A DNA stretch of 64,000 nt from Hygrocybe punicea. Taxonomy: Eukaryota > Basidiomycota > Agaricomycetes > Agaricales > Hygrophoraceae. Both the position numbers and the translations under genes were made by a program. Shown here one piece after another: positions 54,930 to 64,000 of the stretch. How positions within the stretch are numbered: position 1 is the first letter of the stretch; each line of letters opens with the position of its first letter. Under the pieces are notes generated by a model. That model saw only the letters and a program-made list of their open reading frames with translations, ran no database searches and was not told where the DNA came from. The stretch spans positions 930,001 through 994,000 of the forward strand of contig OY744472.1 of assembly GCA_963556145.1 (NCBI GenBank), written 5' to 3'.

Positions 54930-55705
54930 GAGTATTTATTTATTTATATCGTTCAAGTTATGCTTTATGTATTTGCCCAGCCAGATATTTTAACCAAGAC
55001 CTTTTGGAAATACAGCCATCCAGCCTGCTACCTGCGTTTGAATCATTATTGCAAAATCTTTTTAAGGGAGCATCACATTCTGGGGCCAGAGTGTCACTCT
55101 CAATTTCCAAAGCCACAGAACATGCATCACTTTCACGAGCATGGGGGCCAACTGGCATTACAAAGCAGGATGAAGCTCTTATTGGAAACATGCCTGCTGA
55201 TATTCATACCATTTACTGAATCTTTGATCTTAATCCTGATTTCATTGTATTTGCGGCATGTACTCAGGCCAAATGTTGTGCAACATATACACCAAATCTT
55301 GACAAAATTTCCGGAGTCACTCAATATCCCACACATGAAAAATTCAGATGTACCTGTGGTTCTCCCCTCACCAAGCAACATATTCATAATGGATGCAGTG
55401 TTTCCAGTCCTCTTCAGCCATTCTTGTGTCATGATCTTAATGATCACATTGTGTTGATGCTCTCACAACCTGGGGTTGAGGAAGCTATTCAGCAGTACTG
55501 ATGCAATGGTGTGCTGGAGCAAGAGCTCTTGGACATTATTGGTTTGCCAGCTCTCACAGTGTTCCAGGATTCAAGTGGTCTACCTTTTCTTCGTGATTGT
55601 GGGATGGAACTGAGGCTTGTATGGTCACTTTGCATGGACTGGTTCAATCTGTACCAAAACAAGATAGCCAGGAAAAAGGTCTCAATGGGTGTTCATCCCC
55701 AGTGA
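54930..55705 (+). pseudogene. N-terminal part of a tnp2/Plavaka-like CACTA transposase (outer copy)
   Basis: Broken reading: IFDLNPDFIVFAACTQAKCC, TYTPNLDKISGVTQYPTHEK, CGSPLTKQHIHNGC, PFLCHDLNDHIVLMLSQPGV, then DIIGLPALTVFQDSSGLPFL and MDWFNLYQNKIARKKVSMGV. This order (Cys-rich segment, LxHDxxD..L..PG, then a VDWFN-like block) is the N-terminal half of Agaricomycete tnp2-type transposases. It contains stops (55219, 55501) and no start was identified. The matching downstream half resumes near 59210, after a second transposase. Confidence 0.6.
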
Positions 55706-56598
55706 AAACCCTGTATTTGTAAATTTATATATATACTGTAATTCCTTTTATATCCATTTACAAACAATAAGATACAATAAGGTACCTCAATCGATCATAA
55801 CGTTGATTGTAACAAGTGTAACAAACTCTCGACTCACTCATGTCATCGTCTTTCTCAAGTAAGTTCAAGTTTGCGAGGAAAAACTTACTTGTTTGTTGTT
55901 CATTATATGAGTGAAAAATACTTCTGTGACTGTCCCCGGTACTGCGGTGGGACATTATGAGAGCTGTCCTGGTCATCATATTTCATCCATGCACCTTACT
56001 GCCGTGTGCATTGATATGCTATATGTAGCTATAAGAAGGAGAATCCTACAACTACTAAAGGTGAAAAGGTGCGAGGAAGCTTCGGAAAGCCTACACTAGT
56101 ATAGGAAATGAATAGAAGTGGATGAGAAACTCAAGAGAAGTGCTGCGATCAAAACTGGAGTGGTGCGATCAAAATTGAAGAGTTGCGATAAAATCAAAAG
56201 TCGCAGTGAGATCGAAGGGTCGGACGGTGAGAGAACGTGATGGAATGTGAAGAGAATGGAACTAGGATGAAGGGGAAGCTCTGAGATGAAGGGGGAATGG
56301 CGGTCTGTCTTGATTCTCTGGGGGATCTCTGTCTAGTGGCTCATACAGGCAGGTATATAAGCTGTCAGGACAAAGGAAGAGAGATGAAAGGATGATACTA
56401 CAAGGAGATATGTGAGATAAAGGGCATATAGAAGAAAGGATAGGTAGGGAGAACGATAAATGAATATAGAGAACAAAGAGAACAAAGGAAATACTTCGGA
56501 GTGCAATAACTAAATATCTCCAAAGTTGCAGAAGATCGCAATAGTCATGATGCGATCGGAAGGTTGAAGAGTGGTAAGTCGCATCAAATCGCAAGGAA
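55706..56598. other. Interval between CACTA-type fragments; no gene
   Basis: AT-rich, then (56110-56590) a tract with repeated TGCGATC/AAGTCGCA and GATGAAGGGG motifs. It may hold the left terminus and subterminal repeats of the inner CACTA element; no CACTA/CACTG end could be fixed. Confidence 0.45.
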
Positions 56599-59205
56599 TT
56601 GCAAAATATATATAATCGGAGCTCAGGATGGCTGAGTGCATATCAGCGTATCTGTGATGCGCTAAGCAAATTCCTCACCAACGACATTGACCCAGGATCT
56701 GGATGTGGAACTGATCATCATGAGGAGGCTGCAGATAATGGTGAGGACAAGGATGAGGACAAGGGCAAAGATGAGGGCAAAGGGTGTCATGCCATTGCCA
56801 ACGTAGAGCCCAATAACCTTGATGTGCTGCTAGAACATCCATGACGACTTCAATGAGCTTTACTTTGATGCTGGGCCTGTACTGCCTCCACGAGCTTGAT
56901 ATCACATGGCTCAATGATGTTGATGTCGATCCATTACCACAAGAGGACTTGGACAAAGGTGGCGGGGATGCATCAGATGGCCATGCAATACACATGGTGA
57001 ATTTTTCTAATTTATTTGTTTTTCTATCTAAATTGATTCAGGAGCTGCAGGGGCACCTGCCTGACCCAGGAAGTCTGGCTGATCCCGATCCCATGGACAA
57101 AGTCGAAGCTCCAGAACTCCCTCAAGCTCAGGAACATCCACATCCAGTCTTTCAACCCGCTACTCTTGACAATCTTAACATCAGTCTGGCTTTCATCACG
57201 CTAATGCAATCTGCTACCCTAGACAATGGCAACCTTGATGAAGAGACCATCAATTGGCTCTGCAATCCACCCCAGGGACCACCTGACACTGATGATATTT
57301 ATCTCCTCCTCACAATCAAGATATATCTAGCTACAACAAAAGCCTCCAAAGATATGTACAAAGATGTTGGCAAAGCCATTTCTGAATGCTTCCCAGAATG
57401 TGAATTTTTTTCCATCAGCCATCTCAACAGCAAGATCACCGAATTGACCAGTATTCTACCACTTTTGAATGATATGTGCAACAACTCTTGCATCAGTTAT
57501 ACTGGTCCTTTTGCTGAACTCACACATTGCCCTAAATGTGGTCAATTTCACTACGACCAGATCCAATACAACAAAAGCAATGGGACAACTCGAAAACCCC
57601 ACAAAACATTCCTCACTATCCCCTTTGGTGCACAGCTGCAAGCTATGTGGTGAAGTAGGAAGAGTGCCAAAGCCATGAGATACCGGTCTACTCACACTCG
57701 CAACCTCAATGAGATACAAGTGAATGGGGGTGTAATTGAGGAGTATGAGGATTTCCTTTCAGGATTGGAATACCTCCAAGCCTATCGCAAGGGTCAAATC
57801 GGCAACCACAACACCACATTAATGATTTCTGTTGACAGCACACAGCTTTTCTGAAACAAGCTCTCCAACTGTTGGATCTCTATATGGGGCATCTATGATA
57901 TCGCTCCCGACACCAGGTATAAAATCAATTCTGTTCCTATTGGAGCATTTATCCATGGGCTGAACGCACCTCAAAAATTTGACTCATTCTTCTTTCCCAG
58001 CCTTCACCACCTCTCCGCTCTCCAATGGGATGGTTTCCAAGTCTTGGATGCATGTGACAAGAATATACATACCTCTCAGCCATTTTTTGATATAGGTGCC
58101 ACTGATGGTCTTGGCGCTACCAACATGAGTGGACTAGCTGGTCATCAAGGCTACTATTTGTGTAGGACGTATTGCCCAATGAAAGGGCACCAACTTCCTG
58201 AAGAGAACACGTACTACACTGTTCATCTCAAGCCCCATGACTATGTACTTGAAGGTAGTGACCATGACGACTATCCATTCCATCCAATGCCTGTGCGAGC
58301 ACCTGGTGACTACATGCAGAATGTGACTTTTGTTATTGCTTCCAGATCTGTGGCTCAATACACAGATCGCTGCCAGAGAACTGGAATCAGCAAACCCAGC
58401 ATTTTTAGTGGACTTTTCCCATTGCAAATGATATGCATTCCCATTTGCTTTGCTCCCGACCTCGTGCACATTGCCTTACTCAACATCACCGATCTCATGC
58501 TTGACCTTTGGTGTGGAAAAATGCCTGTCAAGGACCCTAACAACAAGGCATCATGGCACTGGGCTGTGCTTCAAGGCAACGTGTGGGAACAGCATGGAAA
58601 ATTGGTCACTGAAGCAACCCCACACCTTCCTGGATCCTTCGACAGGCCACCCTGCAATCCCACTGAGAAATTTTCCAGTGGATATAAGGCCTGGGAGTAC
58701 CTGACATATATATTTGTCTTAGGTTCTGGTCTTCTGTATTGTGTCCTTCCCGAGCCCTACTACACAAATTTCTGTAAACTTGTGCAAGCTATTCGCATCC
58801 TTCATCAGCGCAGAATCACAAAGGAAGAGCTTCTCCAAGCACACAATCTTATTATTGACTTCATCCAAGAATTCGAAGAAATATACTATCAACATAAGCC
58901 TGAATGTATTCACTTCTTACCCATCCTTCATATCTTGCTTCACTTGGCACCATCAGTTCACGCACTCGGACCCTTGTGTTATTACACACAATGGATGATG
59001 GAGCAGACCATCAGAAACCTTACAGAAGAGATGAAGCAACCATCCAAACCTTACGCAAATCTTTCACAGCGTGGATTCCGCTGTGCCCAAGTAAATGCCC
59101 TCAAGGCAATGATACCCAAGCTGGAAAAGGCTACAAAGAATCCTTGTGGGTCAGAGGATCTCGGAGATGGTTATGTTTTACTTCAAGCCAAGGATGAAGG
59201 AATGC
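56599..59205 (+). pseudogene. Inner CACTA-type (Plavaka/tnp2-like) transposase
   Basis: The N-terminal part includes the Cys motif NNSCISYTGPFAELTHCPKC and KPHKTFLTIPFGAQLQAMW. The main frame (to 59351) includes HTSQPFFDIGATDGLG, GHQGYYLCRTYCPMKG, PSIFSGLFPLQMICIP, PDLVHIALLNITDLMLDLWC, LPGSFDRPPCNPTEKFSSGY, LGPLCYYTQWMMEQTIRNLT and LSQRGFRCAQVNALKAMIP. This order is typical of Agaricomycete Plavaka-type transposases that excise and integrate CACTA elements. In-frame TGA codons at 57651 and 57852 (both CGA-like contexts) disable it. The first exon is frame-broken near 56840. Confidence 0.8.
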
Positions 59206-59732
59206 GAACACTCAAGGGGGTTATTCCAGGACAACAGGAACCATCTGTAGATGCTGTAAATAAATTCTTCGACCCTCTTGTATATGGCTTGAAGGTTGCT
59301 TATGATCCTGGCATTTGCTTGTCACAAACCCACAATTTTCCTACTGGATGAAATGCTTGTTCCGCCGTTATACCTGTAATCACTGATACTATGGCTTTGA
59401 AGAAAGTGACCGGTCACTGTGGTCATTGTGGAAAGTACTTCTGCTCATGTTGTTGCCTGCCTCTCCACGAGATTGATAATCTTGACATGACAATTTGGCC
59501 ATGGGGTCTTACTCAAGAAAAATATGAGGAACTTGCTAATAATTGGCTCAATGCACCATTAACAATGAAACAAGACAAATTGGTGATGAGCCATGGTATT
59601 CATTGGTCATCTCTACTCCAGTTACCATACTTTCAACCATTGCAGTTTATAATCATGGGTTACAAAAAGGATGGCACAAAATCTATGAATCACCTCTTTG
59701 AAAGCAAGAGCAGCATTGATGCAGAGACATAG
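59206..59732 (+). pseudogene. Middle part of the outer tnp2-like transposase
   Basis: GVIPGQQEPSVDAVNKFFDP and LVYGLKVAYDPG read on in the frame of the inner transposase. After a TGA at 59349 come AVIPVITDTMALKKVTGH, CCCLPLHEIDNLDMTIWPWG, ANNWLNAPLTMKQDKLVMSH and GIHWSSLLQLPYFQPLQF. The GIIPGPxEPS...PLxxDL and HGVRWSELLRLPYWDP patterns belong to the tnp2 type begun at 54.9 kb, so the inner copy seems to have landed inside it, with in-frame fusion at the junction. Confidence 0.6.
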
Positions 59733-61085
59733 ATGCGGATGGCATAGCTAGTTAATGGTGCCACAAAATGGGATTCTGAAGAAAGAGAAAACCTACATTG
59801 AAGCCTGGTCTTTGGCGTTCACAAGAGTGGGAAGAGCAGAACAACCACTGTCAACCATTAACAAAATAAAAATTGAAGTGAGTGAGCCTGAGATCTATTT
59901 GGATGTTTCGGTTGTATAACTTGGTGATTACACTGATTAGGCTAGAGAACATTTCCCCATTTTATCAAGATATGCATCCTGAGATATGATAACTACTAAT
60001 GTGACCTGTCCAAAATCCTAAACATTGTAATTGTACATCCATCAGTAGCTCACATAAATTACCATAAGCCTTGGTCAGTGTGGAGTGACAGTGAACTGGT
60101 CTGATTGGCCTGTGGCCCTGCACTGTTTCTACTTGAGTGTCCGGATCTGCATGTTGGATACATGGGATGCATGTGGATATTGATCCCCACCAAGCCTCAG
60201 ATGTCTTCTTTGTTCCATCCTTTAACTCAGTTGACTGCAGACACCACTTCAGGGCTATCAAGATACAGATCCCAAACAAAGCAAAAATTTAACAAAGCCA
60301 GTTGGGAGAGGCAAAATTATCTTGACATATAACATCTTCACTTCCAAGTCACATCTGAAAACACAGAACCCCCCACTTCTATATTCGCGATGAGACAATT
60401 TGTATTGACAAATCTCCATAGATGAACAACAGTGAGGATTGTTATCCATAGCTTGGTGCACTAACACCCTGGTTGCATTCAATCAGGGTAACCATCCCAG
60501 CTTCATACTCCACAAAGTTCTATGAACCAATCACCAAAACACTGTAATGTCTCTGAAGATTCAACCATCTGGTGATTTGCTAGCTGCAGCAGGTATGCCA
60601 TCCATCTGATTGTCTATGGTGTATTTGGTTCACAGCATGTTCAGATGAAACCAGTTGTCTCCTGCTTTTTGATCTGTTGTCTTCTTCCATTAATCCCCAG
60701 CAATCCTCACATCTCCTCAATAAACATGGTGGCATATCCAAACTCTGCTGGATTGCTGATGATACTATTGCCTTGGGTACAACTTGAGGCAAGATCATCG
60801 TTTATTCCATTCACAATGAAACCATGGGTCTGATTTCTCAAAAATCTTGTTCTATATGCTCAACTTCTTCAACAGAGATGATTTTCTCATGTTTGCGATG
60901 TTGAAGCTCAAGGGGATGGCATCTTGCAAATTCCTGTTGAATATATGGATTTTTGCCTGGTCACATGCTATCTAGCTTCTGTAGGTGAGGGGAAATAGTG
61001 CATGATAGGGATATACCCCCAATACCACAAGAAAAAACACATTATCTATATAACATAACTAATATTATGAATTAGATCTTAATGT
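59733..61085. other. No gene supported
   Basis: Only short frames without domains. Probably the decayed 3' part of the outer CACTA-type element and flanking DNA. Confidence 0.45.
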
Positions 61086-61904
61086 CTTACAGCCGTTTTA
61101 GTAATTCATGGCAGTAACTGGATTTTTTTTCATCAATTGAGAAATTTGGACTTAGTGGAATTTCCAGTGCTGAATCTTGTATCTCATGAAATACTGTATG
61201 GATTGAGATGGTTATAGAGGGAAAGTTGTACTATTTCTTAAGGGCTATCTACTCCTATCATTATATTTAGACAATATTTAGTGTCTGGTGACTGGTGGAT
61301 GAAACAAAAGGTAAACCAGTACTCTTTGACACCCAAAATGATATTGTCAAATTATGCCATCAAATGAGCTCATATGAAAAAGATTTGAGGGAACAACTTA
61401 TTCATTTTTTCAAGGGCTAAAAGTACATATACCGTGTTTTTCTTTATTTTTATCCTTTGAGGGAATATTTCATCTATGCTATGTTTGTTCACATTAGGCT
61501 TGAAATGTCACAAGAATCATGATTATAAGCTCAAAGGACAAAAATAAAGAAAAACACGGTATATGTACTTTAGCCCTTGAAAAAATGAATAAGTTGTTCC
61601 CTCAAATCTTTTTCATATGAGCTCATTTGATGGCATAATTTGACAATATCATTTTGGGTGTCAAAGAGTACTGGTTTACCTTTTGTTTCATCCACCAGTC
61701 ACCAGACACTAAATATTGTCTAAATATAATGATAGGAGTAGATAGCCCTTAAGAAATAGTACAACTTTCCCTCTATAACCATCTCAATCCATACAGTATT
61801 TCATGAGATACAAGATTCAGCACTGGAAATTCCACTAAGTCCAAATTTCTCAATTGATGAAAAAAAATCCAGTTACTGCCATGAATTACTAGAACGGCTG
61901 TAAG
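61086..61904. mobile_element. Foldback element with 375-bp inverted arms (intact copy)
   Basis: Arms 61086-61460 and 61531-61904 are inverse complements with about three differences; the spacer is 70 bp. Ends read CTTACAGCCGTT and, reversed, CTTACAGCCGTT. With TA as target duplication the element would begin CAGCCGTT, as in Tc1/mariner-type ends, but this is a guess. No ORF. The transcript would fold into one long hairpin. Confidence 0.9.
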
Positions 61905-62600
61905 TTAAAAGGAAGGCCTGAAGTTGATCTATATATTAGCATAAGAGTCCAAATTGATTGGACTTATCTGTCTAGTTCTATTCATGAAATATCATGAAAT
62001 GTACCCTTAGGTATACCCCTTGAAGTAAAAAACTTGGACAACAACACCTTTTTGTGTTTTAAGCACTCAATCTAAAAGATTTCAGGGAGTTTATACAATG
62101 AAAAACACTCACATAACATGTAAGTGTACAGTGGAAAAAAATTAGATTTTTTTAAGGCCACCATTAATGAGAACTCAATGATACCCCTGAAGAAAATGCA
62201 TACAAACTGTCAGTTTTTGAGGTTATACCCCTGTCATGCACTAAGGGGAAACATGGCATGAAGTTATGACGCATCGATCCAAATGGTAAGATTTGGGGCA
62301 GATGATGCATGGTGCACACTGATTTATCTTTAGGGGTGCTTCACCATCACCTGGTGGGAGAACAAACATCCAAATATTCTGTTCCATGTTTTGTTGGGTT
62401 TGTGAGTGATGGCACTGAGCTTATCATCACATACCTTGAGCAAGCAATTGTGTAAGTCTATGTATGTCGCTATGACTACTTCAATCATAATTCAGGTCAT
62501 TGTTAGGAAACATTTTTTGATTTCACCACAGAAACTACTCATTAGAAAGACTTTGAATCAAGATGGTCCTGACCCTGCTTGGCTGCAAATTCATGTTGGA
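61905..62600. other. AT-rich DNA; no gene supported
   Basis: No recognisable frame, terminus or repeat. Confidence 0.5.
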
Positions 62601-63480
62601 TCCATCAATTGTCATTAGTTTGTTATACTGACAGCTTTGGTATGATTAGAGGTAATGCATTGGTGTTAGCGCATGGTAAACAGCTGGCCGTATTCAACTT
62701 GCAGAGTGGCCTTAATGTGTACAACCTTTCAGATTTCACCTGGATGCATGCTGCATGGTATGACACTAACACGCAACGGTGCAAGTCAAGGCCTTGCACA
62801 GTTTAAATCAGGGACACACTTAATTTTGCCAATGGGGGATGGGAGAATCCTTGTTCTGGATGCACACAATGCTACCATCATTGCCACTCTTCAGAATCCC
62901 TGTGTGAATTTCCTCATCTCTTTTTTCTCAACACTTACATTCCATCCCACAGCATCAAATAGCTCATTTGGAGCTGTTGATGTAAGTTGGTTAGGGATTT
63001 TGCTTGGATTGTTGTTGAGCTTACCTTCTGCTTTGCTGCAGGTGGGGAGTAGTCCCAATTGAAAGGCTGACTACATTGTTGGAGCCATTGGAAAAGAGTC
63101 AATTGTTGTCTGGTGCAATTATGCACATATTGCACCTTGATACATCATGACAATAGTCACATCTTTCTTCCTGTCATAGGTTCATTGCCTTGATAATACC
63201 AAGAATTCTACTCACTCTACTTCTTTCTGGTCTCAATTTCTTGTCTATCAAATATTCATTGGCATCCTCATCTACTTGTTCTGTTCTTCCATCCAACCAT
63301 TCATTTTGGACCTTGCAACATCACAAAATAATTGTCACTGGTTGTCATTTGATGCTATTACCCATCATGTGGCAGAAGTAGATGAGACTGAGCTGGATGA
63401 CAGAGACAACTATTATGATAACTTACGAATGAATATCATGTATAGAATTATTATTGCAATTATGGTACAAGCAAATCTTT
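62600..63480 (+). pseudogene. Possible WD40-like protein remnant
   Basis: Pieces in shifting frames read GNALVLAHGKQLAVFNLQSG, LNVYNLSDFTWMHAAWYDTN, then SGTHLILPMGDGRILVLDAH, ATIIATLQNP, and ADYIVGAIGKESIVVWCNY. The pattern (repeated strands, LAVFNLQSGLNVY, GRILVLDA, IVVW) is that of a short WD40-type protein family I recall from Agaricomycetes, ending in a hydrophobic tail (here VYQIFIGILIYLFC). Stops and frame changes suggest a broken copy, though some could be introns. Confidence 0.4.
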
Positions 63481-64000
63481 CTCTAATCTAGACAATAGCC
63501 TTTGTTTGTGAGAGGTGCAATGAAAACCGTTCTGGTGCTGGCTAGGGTGTATCTGTCATATGCCAAAGGAGTTGGGAGCCCTTGGGGACTGCCATGATGC
63601 TGTAGGTAAGCAAGAACAGGATTTCCCTTGCAATCATCCTGTGGAAATCCATGGACCTGATCTTGATGAGGCGTTTCAGCTGATCGTGAACACCCAATAC
63701 TGAAATTGCAGTAAGAAACCTTGTCCTTGAAAATAAGAGGGGTTCTTGTAAGGAGTGGCTTCATGCCGTCAACCCACTCAAGCCATTCCTTGGATTCCCC
63801 AACAGTCACTTCATCCGCAAAAGACATGGCCCTTGACCTTGACGATCTTGCCTTCATTTGTGTTTGTGACCAAGACAATGTGTACCTCGGCTTCGTAAGC
63901 ATCCCAAACTTGGAGAGGTTTCATGCCTCCGACCATGCAGAATCCATTAGACAGATGGGCAAGCTTGAGGAGGTCCCTGTAATCAGTGAAGAAAAGATTG
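63481..64000. other. Window edge; no gene assigned
   Basis: A plus reading near the end (DMALDLDDLAFICVCDQDNV, YLGFVSIPNLERFHASDHAE) and an antisense ORF (63483-63902) are both open; neither is recognised. More sequence to the right would be needed to decide. Confidence 0.35.

Overview
The window is nuclear DNA from a filamentous basidiomycete, most likely an Agaricomycete. Genes are broken by many short introns (about 50-100 nt, GT-AG). The bHLH factor at 13-16 kb matches a family I know from Agaricomycetes. The mobile elements (Helitron with a DUF6570-like N terminus, chromodomain Ty3/Gypsy, hAT elements, tnp2/Plavaka-like CACTA transposases) are also typical of that class. No tRNA, rRNA, CRISPR array or bacterial signal was seen.

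Layout. 0-3 kb: clustered non-autonomous hAT elements. 3.1-5.2 kb: an intact ten-exon MFS transporter (531 aa, minus), found only by splicing. 7.0-8.2 kb: a small unknown gene. 13.2-16.0 kb: an intact five-exon bHLH factor (826 aa, minus). 16-19.8 kb: no supported gene. 19.8-22.4 kb: two more hAT elements, one with remnants of its transposase. 22.5-54.4 kb: a Ty3/Gypsy retrotransposon on the minus strand, with 558-bp LTRs and a 5-bp target duplication (AGCAA), swollen to 31.9 kb by later insertions. Inside it lie a 3.7-kb hAT (which itself contains a gag-only LTR element), a Helitron with an intact 2581-codon ORF, an island of four intron-rich genes (36.5-45.6 kb), a foldback element, and a 1.2-kb hAT that splits reverse transcriptase. 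54.4-59.7 kb: two interleaved, decayed CACTA transposases. 61.1-61.9 kb: a near-perfect 819-bp foldback element. 62.6-63.5 kb: a possible WD40-like remnant.

Relative ages can be read from the nesting. The old reading frame at 22.37-22.50 kb resumes without a break at 54.42 kb once the retrotransposon and one copy of AGCAA are removed. The Gypsy gag-pol has six in-frame stops, all TGA, and one lost integrase aspartate, as expected from C-to-T decay. The Helitron ORF is clean and therefore younger or under selection. The four-gene island keeps introns in both orientations, so it arrived as DNA, plausibly with the Helitron.

The most notable observations are: a Tf1-like self-priming signature and a possible -1 frameshift site in the Gypsy; a peptidase-like domain fused to the Helitron Rep-helicase; a recurring near-palindrome centred on TCAATTGA about 190 bp inside hAT ends; and a well-defined gag-only LTR element with PBS and polypurine tract.
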